Assembly (NCBI RefSeq): GCF_943193065.1
Contig: NZ_CALPCS010000011.1
Location: 1 to 64,000 of the forward strand
Reading direction: 5' to 3'
Source of the DNA: Veillonella agrestimuris
GTDB lineage: Bacteria; Bacillota; Negativicutes; Veillonellales; Veillonellaceae
Length of the DNA stretch: 64,000 nucleotides
Shown one piece after another: positions 44,968-52,200 of this stretch. The position numbers and the translations under genes were made by a program. How positions within the stretch are numbered: the stretch's first letter is position 1; each line of letters starts with the position of its first letter. Below the pieces are notes generated by a model that worked only from the letters and a program-made list of their open reading frames with translations, did no database searches and was not told where the DNA came from.

Positions 44968-45453
44968 TTAATCTGGCCTGTTGTGAGCAATGCGTCCCGC
45001 TGCTGCCGCCGCTATGGCACCTACTAAATCATCTAAAAAAGTATTGCATCGCCCTTCTGTCTTATTATCCAAGGTCTTGATAATGCCAGGTTTAACTTTG
45101 TCTAAATAGCCATAATTGGTAAAGCCAATGGATCCATATAGGTTAACGATGGAGAAGGCCAAGATTTCGTCGATACCAAAGAGCCCCGTATCGTGTTGCA
45201 CAATGTCTTGTAAAGGTTGGGACAATTGGTTACGCTCCGCTAACATATCGAGCTCAACGCCAGTAATAATAGCATTATGCACTTCTCGCTTATTCAATAC
45301 AGAATGAACACTGGCAATACAAACTTCAATAGTTAAATTCGGAGAATACTGACTTTGTGTGAACATAACGAGCTCTGCAATATCCTCTACGGTCACACCT
45401 CGATTAGCTAATAATTGGTACGTATGGGCTTTCAAATCTTCTGTGGAAATCAA
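44968..45453 (-). CDS. Phosphatidylglycerophosphatase A-family protein
   Basis: This PgpA/YutG-family protein of 161 residues is predicted to dephosphorylate phosphatidylglycerophosphate. Conserved residues are TGLFGIDEILAFSIVNLYG and GRCNTFLDDLVGAIAAAAAGR with the catalytic acidic DD. The N-terminal half (TEDLKAHTYQLLANRGVTVEDIAELV) is the regulatory helical part seen in the Firmicutes form. AAGGAGG precedes the ATG. It lies upstream of the nicotinamidase-like gene on the same strand. Confidence 0.85.
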   Translation of the reverse strand: MISTEDLKAHTYQLLANRGVTVEDIAELVMFTQSQYSPNLTIEVCIASVHSVLNKREVHNAIITGVELDMLAERNQLSQPLQDIVQHDTGLFGIDEILAFSIVNLYGSIGFTNYGYLDKVKPGIIKTLDNKTEGRCNTFLDDLVGAIAAAAAGRIAHNRPD

Positions 45454-45589
45454 TGCGGCACCTCCTTATGATAGTCATATCAGCCATATATAAGGATGTT
45501 ATATCTTATACATGGTATATAGACTCATAGCTTGTAATATCTAATATATATGCATTCATTATACCATTCTTATAAACCAAAGGATATGC

Positions 45590-45627
45590 AAAAACTCCCT
45601 GTAGACTATAGTCCACAGGGAGTTTTT
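45590..45627 (-). terminator. Terminator of the yjdM operon
   Basis: A 13-bp stem (AAAAACTCCCTGT and complement) extends inward through GACT/AGTC pairing. On the minus strand it runs out of TTTTTGC. It lies 67 bases after the flavin-protein stop. Confidence 0.85.
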
Positions 45628-45694
45628 ATCATCTTGTCAATATGTATGCTATCGACCCGATTAATGCCTTAATCTAGTCATCCTGCATCGAGTA

Positions 45695-46066
45695 TTAAAG
45701 CAACTGTTTGGCAGATTCTACGTGTAAAATCAATACACGGTTAAGAAATGGATATTCAGCGTACATTTTGTCGTAAATTTCGCCTTCAGATACGAAGGAA
45801 GTTGTACATTCCAAACGGAATCCTGTACCTTGGTAGCCATTGAAGCCTTCTACTTCACGAGCACCTAATGTTACAATAGCACGATTATTGATTTTTAAAT
45901 CATTTTCAGTACTTGTCATACCTGCTGCAGGTACCCAAAGATCATCGCCATCTACCTTTAAATAAGAATTCCATGTATTAGTTACATGTGCTTCATCGTT
46001 CGCCCAAGTTGTGATGGACACAACGCCTTCATGTTTAAGTACTTCTAATAATTTTTCAGGTAACAT
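45695..46066 (-). CDS. Pyridoxamine 5'-phosphate oxidase-like FMN protein
   Basis: This 123-residue split beta-barrel protein of the PNPOx-like superfamily shows typical parts: VVSITTWANDEAHVTNTW at the N-terminus, DDLWVPAAGM, and VTLGAREVEGFNGYQGTGF. Such small proteins bind FMN, heme or F420 and act as reductases or stress proteins; the biochemical role is unknown. An AGG-containing site precedes the ATG. It starts 15 bases after yjdM, so the two form an operon. Confidence 0.75.
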   Translation of the reverse strand: MLPEKLLEVLKHEGVVSITTWANDEAHVTNTWNSYLKVDGDDLWVPAAGMTSTENDLKINNRAIVTLGAREVEGFNGYQGTGFRLECTTSFVSEGEIYDKMYAEYPFLNRVLILHVESAKQLL

Positions 46067-46081
46067 GCATAAACCTCCGTA

Positions 46082-46426
46082 TTAGATTTTTTTAACCATT
46101 TCAGATTTCAAAGCCATAGCACCGAAACCATCAATTTTACAATCAATATCGTGTCCATCGCTAGCATCGTGGATAAGGCGAATATTTTTCACTCGCGTAC
46201 CTTGTTTCAATACGCCTGCACCTTTTACTTTTAAATCTTTCACAACAACGACGGAATCGCCATCTTGCAATTCATTACCGTTCGCATCGCGAATAATACC
46301 TGCTTCCGCAGCGGCAGCTGCATCAGCAGCAGTCCACTCATGACCGCACATAGGACACACAAACATATTGCCGTCTTCATAAGTATATTCGTCGCCACAT
46401 TTTGGACAATTAGGTAAATCAGCCAT
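46082..46426 (-). CDS. yjdM: YjdM (PhnA-like) zinc ribbon protein
   Basis: This 114-residue protein has an N-terminal zinc ribbon, [20 protein letters not shown] with CGHEW completing the four cysteines, followed by the PhnA-type SH3-like domain ([20 protein letters not shown] to [16 protein letters not shown]). It was once named alkylphosphonate uptake protein PhnA, but no phosphonate genes are near and the true role is unknown. AAGGAG precedes the ATG. The operon continues into a PNPOx-like flavin protein. Confidence 0.9.
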   Translation of the reverse strand: MADLPNCPKCGDEYTYEDGNMFVCPMCGHEWTAADAAAAAEAGIIRDANGNELQDGDSVVVVKDLKVKGAGVLKQGTRVKNIRLIHDASDGHDIDCKIDGFGAMALKSEMVKKI

Positions 46427-46533
46427 TTTGTACTCCTTTTGTTAATATATTTACTCAATATATTATATCATTTGCATGTAATAGGCTCAAATATACACTC
46501 GTGTACTCATAAATTGTACGAAACTAATTACTA

Positions 46534-47031
46534 TTATCCTAACCGTCTACGCAATACAACATAGAGAATCATGCTAATAATGACGCTCATAACGGCTTGG
46601 ATAGTATTGGTTAATAAACCAGCATAAGCGACACCAGGGTCCATAAACATATATTCACCCACAAAATAGCCTACCACGATAGTAATGCCACCAGCAATAG
46701 TCGCCATGAGGGCAGACATGTAATTATCTTTACGATACAGAGAACCTACAAGGTATCCTTCTATGCCTTTCACCACAAAGGTAATAGGTACAAATATAAT
46801 ATATCCTAGAATTAAATCAGCCAGTGCAGGACCAATAGCCCCAATATAGGCACCTTGTTTGCGCCCTAATAGCAAAGCAGACGTCATGATGACCACATCG
46901 CCAATGTTAAAATAACCGCGAATGCCCGGCACCGGAATCTTAGTGTACATTGTCAATAATGTAGCGAGGGCAATCAATACGGCTGTGAGTACTAACGTAA
47001 AAGTAGTACTGCGGGTTTGAACGTGTTGCAT
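46534..47031 (-). CDS. ECF transporter S component
   Basis: This 165-residue integral membrane protein has five to six helices and is a vitamin-binding S subunit of energy-coupling factor importers. It opens with TFTLVLTAVLIALATLLTMY and shows FNIGDVVIMTSALLLGRKQG, GYIIFVPITFVVKGIEGYLVG and a final arginine-rich end. The ATG at 47031 follows GGGAGG at five bases, more likely than the upstream in-frame start. The substrate (for example pantothenate, pyridoxine or a thiamine precursor) cannot be read off. I saw no riboswitch in 47032-47226. Confidence 0.82.
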   Translation of the reverse strand: MQHVQTRSTTFTLVLTAVLIALATLLTMYTKIPVPGIRGYFNIGDVVIMTSALLLGRKQGAYIGAIGPALADLILGYIIFVPITFVVKGIEGYLVGSLYRKDNYMSALMATIAGGITIVVGYFVGEYMFMDPGVAYAGLLTNTIQAVMSVIISMILYVVLRRRLG

Positions 47032-47226
47032 AATATCCTCCCTGTTAATAAAAATACATTTAGTGAAAGCTATCACTATTTTCATGATACGCTTTTTTTC
47101 TAATGCCTGCAAACAAGAGGGAATTATGTTTATGCAATCTAGGTATAACCCACATCCTATTAGATATCAACCATTCTATATTAGATACTACACATAATAA
47201 TACACCCCAACGAACTCCTTTATATA

Positions 47227-47709
47227 TTATTTCTCATTGACTAGCTTACCTGTCATATGATCTATATCAATGGCAATCATTTGTACTACATTAATAGGAG
47301 GACTTTGCATCTCCTTGTCTACCTCTTCTATAGTAGGATAATACTTAATAGCCATCTTATGTAGTTTATCCTTCCAATAAAGAGGATCCTCAACAAGAGT
47401 AGCACGCCCCATAACAACTACACTAGTAGCATTCCATTCCCAATGTCCTTCCACCTTATAGCCCTGATTCCATGTTGTGAAACATACTTTATTACATTGT
47501 TGTAGCGCATCCATTTTATGGCCTGATTTGGCACCATGAATAAAGATTCTATGCTCTTCTTCATCATAATAAAAATTAACAGGCACTGTATAGGGATAGC
47601 CTCCATCCCCAATAACAGAAAAAGCAGCCCGTTTCTCTTCTTTCAAAATTCGTTTGCATTCATCTTCACTAACTTGTTGATTTTTTCTACGCATAGGTCG
47701 AAATTCCAT
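47227..47709 (-). CDS. NimA-like pyridoxamine 5'-phosphate oxidase family protein
   Basis: This 160-residue flavin-binding split-barrel protein related to NimA (5-nitroimidazole reductase) shows AAFSVIGDGGYPYTVPVNF, the HRIFIHGAKSGHKMDAL signature with the cofactor-binding His, and KVCFTTWNQGYKVEGHWEW. Most chromosomal homologues in anaerobes are not proven resistance genes. AGGAGG precedes the ATG at eight bases. It is transcribed alone. Three palindromes lie 105 to 205 bases upstream of its start. Confidence 0.82.
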   Translation of the reverse strand: MEFRPMRRKNQQVSEDECKRILKEEKRAAFSVIGDGGYPYTVPVNFYYDEEEHRIFIHGAKSGHKMDALQQCNKVCFTTWNQGYKVEGHWEWNATSVVVMGRATLVEDPLYWKDKLHKMAIKYYPTIEEVDKEMQSPPINVVQMIAIDIDHMTGKLVNEK

Positions 47710-47813
47710 ATAAGTCGCCTCCTGTCAGATTCATAACTCCATAAATATTATATTCATTTTCCTCCTTCCCAATGTATGTAAACTATCTATCGTTTATATA
47801 ATCAGTCTAAATT

Positions 47814-47914
47814 TTAGGCATTTAAATCTAATTTATCTAAATTATATTATATTTTTTTAGGTTTTTAAGCCTAATTTTTAATTTTTGAACAGAGTTTTAG
47901 GTTTTAAAACCTAA
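47814..47914. repeat. Three spaced 18-bp palindromes, TTAGG(N8)CCTAA type
   Basis: Units lie at 47814-47831 (TTAGGCATTTAAATCTAA, degenerate), 47857-47874 (TTAGGTTTTTAAGCCTAA) and 47897-47914 (TTAGGTTTTAAAACCTAA, perfect). Their centres are 43 and 40 bases apart, about four helical turns, placing them on the same DNA face. They are too A/T-rich and lack the T-runs expected of terminators. They lie between the NimA-like gene and the first holin-like toxin locus. An array of operator sites is the simplest reading. Confidence 0.6.
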
Positions 47915-47968
47915 AAATAGTCCACCAAGATATATGATGGACTGTTCATTATATATAACCATTGTTAT

Positions 47969-47997
47969 TTGACGATAATCTAAATGTTACGTATAAT
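47969..47997 (+). promoter_or_regulatory. Antisense RNA promoter, holin-like locus 1
   Basis: TTGACG (47969-47974), 17 bases, TATAAT (47992-47997). The spacing and hexamers are near-consensus and match the promoters of the sister loci. It points toward the toxin gene on the minus strand. Confidence 0.75.
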
Positions 47998-48003
47998 AAT
48001 CAT

Positions 48004-48104
48004 AAAGGGGTAGCCAATGTTTAGTCGCGTTAGGCTCATCTCAAATGAATTAACAATAAAATTCGAGAAATGGCCGTAACGTGCTTAAAGCGTTAGGGCT
48101 ATTT
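48004..48104 (+). ncRNA. Predicted antitoxin antisense RNA, locus 1
   Basis: This transcript is predicted from just after the TATAAT to the hairpin 48069-48104 (outer AATGGCC/GGCTATT and inner AACG/CGTT pairs), with TTTTT at its end. It contains CTCATCTCA at 48035-48043, a sequence repeated at 48171-48179 over the toxin start codon. The RNA is therefore complementary over nine bases to the toxin translation start (TGAGATGAG). Its start is flanked by GGTAGCCAATG, inverted at 48207-48217. Confidence 0.6.
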
Positions 48105-48106
48105 TT

Positions 48107-48175
48107 CTATTTTAGAATAATAGCAATAAGTGTACCAAACAAAATCATTAGAGATAATGCTTCATATACTCTCAT
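48107..48175 (-). CDS. Holin-like type I toxin peptide, locus 1
   Basis: This 22-residue hydrophobic peptide, MRVYEALSLMILFGTLIAII with a terminal LK, matches the small 'putative holin-like toxin' family (MSxYEALxLMIxFxTL pattern) of Firmicutes. A GGCGGTGATGAG ribosome-binding stretch directly precedes the ATG. A TATAAT -10 lies near 48230 on the minus strand. The stop lies next to the shared terminator. It is a divergent copy of the identical pair at 48514 and 59128. Assigned by motif and locus layout. Confidence 0.7.
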   Translation of the reverse strand: MRVYEALSLMILFGTLIAIILK

Positions 48176-48389
48176 CTCATCACCGCCTTTGGTAATGAGC
48201 CCAACTCATTGGCTACCTTAGTTATATTATAAATTGTACAGGTATACCGAACAATAAGTATCGGCATTCTACAATGGTCACTACTAGTGTCATAGTTTAA
48301 TACAAAAGATATATTGACAGAATGCCTATAAATATTACTAATGGAAAAAGAAGAAACGAAATATCTTAAAATAGCCAACCCATCGTTAT

Positions 48390-48418
48390 TTGACGATGGG
48401 TTAACTGATGCGTATAAT
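48390..48418 (+). promoter_or_regulatory. Antisense RNA promoter, holin-like locus 2
   Basis: TTGACG (48390-48395), 17 bases, TATAAT (48413-48418). The -35 lies within a hairpin-forming AACCCATCG/CGATGGGTT repeat. It points toward the toxin gene of locus 2. Confidence 0.75.
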
Positions 48419-48424
48419 GATGAT

Positions 48425-48512
48425 AAGGGGTAGCCCAGTGAGTGGAATCACAGGCTCATCTCCAAAAATAGAATTCTTTTGAGAAAATGGCCTGTTGTTC
48501 TTACAACGGGCT
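48425..48512 (+). ncRNA. Predicted antitoxin antisense RNA, locus 2
   Basis: This transcript is predicted from the promoter at 48390 to the hairpin 48489-48512 (GCC-GTTGT with ACAAC-GGC, tetraloop TCTT) that overlaps the toxin 3' end. It begins GGTAGCCCAGTGAGTGG and contains CAGGCTCATCTCC, both conserved in locus 3. Complementarity to the toxin start is only about five bases (CTCAT), weaker than in locus 1. Confidence 0.55.
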
Positions 48513-48513
48513 A

Positions 48514-48585
48514 TTATCCGTTAAGGATAATAGCTACGAGTGTGCCAAAGGCAATCATGAGCATTAACGCTTCATAAGTACTCAT
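48514..48585 (-). CDS. Holin-like type I toxin peptide, locus 2
   Basis: This 23-residue peptide, MSTYEALMLMIAFGTLVAII followed by LNG, has one predicted membrane helix. Its 72-base coding sequence is identical to that at 59128-59199 in the opposite orientation. GAAGGGTGGTGATGCT precedes the ATG, and CCTTC/GAAGG can pair next to it. A TATACT -10 lies near 48645 on the minus strand. The convergent antisense promoter and shared hairpin complete the locus. The family match is the holin-like toxin group also annotated in Bacilli and Clostridia. Confidence 0.75.
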   Translation of the reverse strand: MSTYEALMLMIAFGTLVAIILNG

Positions 48586-48726
48586 AGCATCACCACCCTT
48601 CGGAGAGAAGGAGCAAACCCGTATCACCAGACTACCTTAATTTTAGTATAAGCTGTAAATATATACACAACAAGAAGTATCGATCTTTCACGATGGTCAC
48701 TAGTGGTGTCATACATATAACAGAAA

Positions 48727-48750
48727 AAGCATTGGCAAATGCCAATGCTT
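48727..48750 (-). terminator. Terminator after tRNA-Arg
   Basis: A perfect 10-bp stem (AAGCATTGGC and complement) with a four-base loop follows the tRNA 3' end by 10 bases on the minus strand and runs into TTTTTC. Confidence 0.85.
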
Positions 48751-48759
48751 CTTTTCTAT

Positions 48760-48836
48760 TGGTGCGCCTAGAGGGAATTGAACCCCCGACCTGCAGTTTA
48801 GGAAACTGTCGCTCTATCCTACTGAGCTATAGACGC
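48760..48836 (-). tRNA. tRNA-Arg (anticodon CCT)
   Basis: The 77-base gene includes an encoded CCA end. The acceptor arms GCGTCTA/TAGGCGC pair with G-T wobbles allowed. The D-arm GCTC...GAGC, the anticodon loop TTCCTAA (anticodon CCT, reading AGG) and the T-loop TTCAATT are in place. It stands alone and is followed by a terminator. It lies directly next to the holin-like toxin tandem, and tRNA genes are common insertion points for small mobile modules. Confidence 0.95.
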
Positions 48837-48907
48837 ATGTATATCTTATTATAGCGTTTTACTGTGAGCAACTGCAAGACAAATGGTATATATAACATTC
48901 TTATAAC

Positions 48908-48939
48908 AAATAGCCTAGTTCATGTGAACTAGGCTATTT
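48908..48939 (-). terminator. Terminator of the 94-residue protein gene
   Basis: A 15-bp perfect stem (AAATAGCCTAGTTCA and complement) with a minimal loop lies about 50 bases after the stop of the next minus-strand gene. It reads into TTTGTTATAAG. Confidence 0.8.
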
Positions 48940-48988
48940 GTATACTCTGGGGCTTATATTCGTAATGTTTTATGAAACAATCATCTCA

Positions 48989-49273
48989 TTATGCTGGACG
49001 GCTCCAGTCTACTTGTACATCGATGGCTTCCCACATACGAGTCAAAGCCAGTTTCAAATTATCCAATGACTCTAATGGCTTAACTTGCAATGTTTCATAC
49101 GTATCAATGCTCGTAGCGTGTTTGATTTCATGTTCTGTGTTCAAATACGTCAAAACTTTGTCAATCCATTCTTGTTCAGGCAAATCCACTGTTACTGTTT
49201 TTGTATCTACATCATAGGACAAAAAACCATTGCTATTTACGCCATAATGAATGGCCACACGAAACATACTCAT
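48989..49273 (-). CDS. Small cytoplasmic protein, unknown
   Basis: This 94-residue soluble protein was not recognised. A beta-rich N-terminal half (MFRVAIHYGVNSNGFLSYDV, TKTVTVDLPEQEWIDKVL) is followed by a helical end with LESLDNLKLALTRMWEAIDV. The ATG at 49273 has AGAGG eight bases upstream; an earlier ATG at 49291 has none. It is followed by its own terminator and lies downstream of dinB on the same strand, 84 bases away. Function unknown. Confidence 0.7.
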   Translation of the reverse strand: MSMFRVAIHYGVNSNGFLSYDVDTKTVTVDLPEQEWIDKVLTYLNTEHEIKHATSIDTYETLQVKPLESLDNLKLALTRMWEAIDVQVDWSRPA

Positions 49274-49356
49274 ATACATTACCTCTTTCATGGTTATTTA
49301 TGTATTCACATATTAGTATCTATATTGTATCATGAACCAATCCATTCATTAAAGAC

Positions 49357-50784
49357 TTATTCTTCATGTAACGCAGAATTATGTAACGCAGAATTTGCTT
49401 CTAGGGGATCCTTGTCTTCATCCAAATGTGCTTTCAATGTCGAACGGTGGCGCCGTTCGCCGCCAAATCCATTCTCTCGTTGCCAGAGGGCTCCACTCAT
49501 AATAGCGGTACGGCCGAATTTACTTTCTAGTTCATCTAAAACAGAGCTCAGTTTTTCGCTACTTTCATCGTGGCCACTAGTGAACAAATTATCTTGTACT
49601 AATCCGTCTTCTGAAAGCCCACTCACAGTGACACCCAAGAGACGTAGCGGTTTATGGGGCAGCGCCAATATGGACGTATCAAAGTGTTTCTCCGGCATAG
49701 CGCCCATGACTTCCATATTATCCATCATAATAGGTTGCGTCCGTCCTTGCTGGAGCGATTCAGTATTCATCGGCCTCATTGATTTACTATCACTCGGCTT
49801 ATAGCCTCCATGGATTTTATTCCACAACAAAACCGCTGTTTCGTAAATAATAGTTTCTTGATCGGTAGCGGCGGCAAGGCGTTTTTGTTTTGACACCGTT
49901 TTAAAGTCATTGTACCGTACTTTAATAGACACCGTATGGCCTTTTAGGCCTTGTTTGCGGAGCCGTTTCGCTACTCGATTCGCGAAATACCGCAATTCTA
50001 CATCGATAATAGCAGGATCTAATAAGTCTACTTCATAAGTCTCTTCATTGCCTACAGACTGCACTTGGCGATCCACTTCAACAGGCCGTTCATCAATGCC
50101 ACGAGCCAATTCCCAAATGCGCCGTGCCTGGTTCCCTACATAAGGTATCAAATCATGCTCTGTTGCCAAAGCTTGGATATCTTTCATCTTGTGAAAGCCC
50201 CCTTCTTTGAGGCGCTGCTCCGTCCTAGGGCCTACGCCCCAAATACGTTTAATAGGCAAATTAGCGATCATGTCCATTTCTTTCCCATAGGGAATAACCA
50301 CAAGGCCGTCTGGTTTATCTAAATCAGATGCCAATTTCGCAAGAAATTTATTAGGCCCTAAGCCAGCTGAAATGATGAGCCCCGTTTCTTCTAACACACG
50401 CCGCTTGATGGCTTTCCCTAAAGCCACGGGACCAGCGTATTTATGGGTAATTCCGGTTACATCCAAAAAAGCTTCGTCCAAAGACAAGGGCTCAATAATG
50501 GGCGTAAACTCTTCCATCACCTTATGAATTGTGTTAGATAGTTCTTTATAGCGATCAAAGCGAGGCCACACATAAATACCATGTGGACACAACTGCTTAG
50601 CCCGCGATAAAGGCATAGCTGAATGAACGCCGAACGTACGAGCTTCATAAGAAGCAGTAGCCACTACGCCACGTGCAGAAAGACCACCCACAATAACGGG
50701 GTGGCCTCTATATTCAGGATGATCCAGTTGTTCTACAGACGCATAAAAGGCGTCCATGTCCACATGCATAATCCATCTACGCAT
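49357..50784 (-). CDS. dinB: DNA polymerase IV (DinB)
   Basis: This Y-family translesion polymerase has 475 residues. The palm carries the metal ligands in MHVDMDAFYASVEQ and PLSLDEAFLDVTG. The fingers motif VIVGGLSARGVVATASYEAR and the thumb HhH (IKRIWGVGPRTEQRLKEGG) are present. The C-terminus after the little-finger domain is about 80 residues longer than in E. coli and ends in a duplicated NSALH unit caused by a 15-base tandem repeat in the DNA. It starts seven bases downstream of the ArsR gene stop, so the two are co-transcribed. Predicted role: mutagenic bypass synthesis. Confidence 0.93.
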   Translation of the reverse strand: MRRWIMHVDMDAFYASVEQLDHPEYRGHPVIVGGLSARGVVATASYEARTFGVHSAMPLSRAKQLCPHGIYVWPRFDRYKELSNTIHKVMEEFTPIIEPLSLDEAFLDVTGITHKYAGPVALGKAIKRRVLEETGLIISAGLGPNKFLAKLASDLDKPDGLVVIPYGKEMDMIANLPIKRIWGVGPRTEQRLKEGGFHKMKDIQALATEHDLIPYVGNQARRIWELARGIDERPVEVDRQVQSVGNEETYEVDLLDPAIIDVELRYFANRVAKRLRKQGLKGHTVSIKVRYNDFKTVSKQKRLAAATDQETIIYETAVLLWNKIHGGYKPSDSKSMRPMNTESLQQGRTQPIMMDNMEVMGAMPEKHFDTSILALPHKPLRLLGVTVSGLSEDGLVQDNLFTSGHDESSEKLSSVLDELESKFGRTAIMSGALWQRENGFGGERRHRSTLKAHLDEDKDPLEANSALHNSALHEE

Positions 50785-50790
50785 AGTTAA

Positions 50791-51138
50791 TTATGCTTCT
50801 TTCTCTTCGTGCTCATCTAAACGACAATATTTGATTTGTGCGCAAATGCACTCGTCTTTCGTTTTGTACAATTTCGGAAGAATTTCCAAAATATCTCCAA
50901 ATGTTTCTTCATTAATAGAGTAACGAGTCCAAAGACCATTACGTTGCGAGTTAACAACACCAGCATCGATTAAGATCTTCATATGGTAGCTCAATGTAGA
51001 TTGAGACAAGTTAAAACTCGCCAAAATATCTGCAGCACATAGCTCATTACAAGACAACATATCGATAATATGTAAACGTGTTTCATCGCTAAGAGCTTTG
51101 AAAATCGTTGCTAAACGCTCATAAGAAACTTCAATCAT
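50791..51138 (-). CDS. ArsR-family winged HTH regulator
   Basis: This 115-residue transcription factor has the winged HTH in KALSDETRLHIIDMLSCNEL and LSQSTLSYHMKILIDAGVVN. A Cys after the first helix (SCNELC) recalls metal-binding ELCVC motifs, and a C-terminal CICAQIKYC adds three more cysteines, so metal or thiol sensing is plausible. The ATG at 51138 follows GAGGAG at seven bases. It heads an operon with dinB, an unusual partner for ArsR. No metal transporter is adjacent. Confidence 0.85.
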   Translation of the reverse strand: MIEVSYERLATIFKALSDETRLHIIDMLSCNELCAADILASFNLSQSTLSYHMKILIDAGVVNSQRNGLWTRYSINEETFGDILEILPKLYKTKDECICAQIKYCRLDEHEEKEA

Positions 51139-51810
51139 AATAAAACTCCTCGACATATGCTTCAAACTTTTGTCAATTTTAATCTATTATATACTATTTT
51201 TAAAAGTAAATCTATTTTTTTCTTTCTATTTGTATGTTAATAATTTTATATGTATAACAAAAATTTTCTATATCAATAATTTTGATACAAATGAGAATCT
51301 ATAAAGCTCAGAAAAATACATCATTCTATGAATATTAATGAATCATTTTAATGTATACCTAAACATAGATATATACGATATCCCTGCATTTTATTTCATT
51401 CATATTGACCTCATCTTAAAGCAATAGAAAATCACTCTTTTCTATGAATAAAAAGCATATTTCGATATACTTTCACTACAAAACCCTATATCACTATATA
51501 TTCCCTTAGTTTTCTAGAAATTAAAGCAATATAATTACCAGTTCAGAATCCATTATGGTACAGTAATCATAGAATATGCACATTTATTTCTATACAGCAC
51601 TATATCTTTAATTGAAAAACTCGATGCAATGCGTAGATATACAGGAGATTTATAGCACAGCCATACAGGTAATCTATGTTGTAGATATCGAATATCTATA
51701 GGCAAACACAACAAACCCCCTCTACTCTATAAGTAAAGGGGTTAATTTGCTTAACTTATATTCTGCCGCATCAATGCAATAAGCTATTAAAAATAACCAG
51801 TCTGTTCCCA
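51139..51810. other. AT-rich gene-free region
   Basis: These 672 bases contain no frame with a ribosome-binding site or recognisable product on either strand. They hold the ArsR promoter area, a TAGATAT/ATATCTA palindrome near 51681-51700 and the terminator at 51714-51743. The very low GC content and the truncated lysin gene next to it are consistent with decayed prophage or accessory DNA, but nothing proves it. Confidence 0.45.
51714..51743 (-). terminator. Terminator of the glucosaminidase gene
   Basis: An imperfect 12-13 bp stem (AACCCC outer arms) with a short loop lies 68 bases after the stop of the minus-strand gene at 51811 and reads into TTTGTTGTGTTT. Confidence 0.65.
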
Positions 51811-52188
51811 TTACATCATGGAATTCACAATGGTAAGGAGCGAATTATAGTAAGAGCCGATATCAGCTGTAAAATAACCGCCCGTATGCAATGCCGCTGC
51901 ATAGTCGTAAAGCGACGAAACTCCAGACATACCATCTTCGGAATAATACGATAAATACCGTCCAAAGTAATCAGCAAATTCGGGAAAATCATTAAAATAC
52001 ATCCAGTCGCCAGAGCTGCTACTGATACCACCTAAATTATGATGGCTCGCTTGTAAATCAGATGTAAAACCACCCGTTTCTATATGCCATTGTGCATAAA
52101 TCCACGCAGGGTCTACGACGATGCCATGTTCAGCGGCTTTATTGGCTGAAATCTTCGCTAATTCATAAAAATATTCGTTTACTGCCAC
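51811..52188 (-). CDS. Glucosaminidase-domain protein (phage lysin-like)
   Basis: This 125-residue protein matches the N-acetylglucosaminidase (LYZ2/FlgJ-like) fold: NEYFYELAKISANKAAEHG, WIYAQWHIETGGFTSDL with the catalytic Glu, HHNLGGISSSSGDW, and FADYFGRYLSYYSEDG, ending in a typical YYNSLLTIVNSMM. No cell-wall binding domain or signal peptide is present, so it resembles the catalytic part of a phage or tape-measure lysin. It starts at a GTG behind AGAGGTGA, 12 bases after the flavodoxin stop, indicating translational coupling. Origin by transfer is likely. Confidence 0.7.
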   Translation of the reverse strand: MAVNEYFYELAKISANKAAEHGIVVDPAWIYAQWHIETGGFTSDLQASHHNLGGISSSSGDWMYFNDFPEFADYFGRYLSYYSEDGMSGVSSLYDYAAALHTGGYFTADIGSYYNSLLTIVNSMM

Positions 52189-52200
52189 AGGGTCACCTCT

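Noticed and set aside
46534..47226. Riboswitch in front of the ECF S component
   Set aside because: No thiamine, FMN, cobalamin or folate box pattern could be found in 47032-47226.
47814..47914. Palindromes as transcription terminators
   Set aside because: They are evenly spaced, AT-rich dyads without G/C-rich stems followed by T-runs, and no gene ends beside them.
48341..48433. 30-codon plus-strand frame MEKEETKYLKIANPS... before holin-like locus 2
   Set aside because: There is no ribosome-binding site, and its second half is simply the antisense promoter and start of the antisense RNA.
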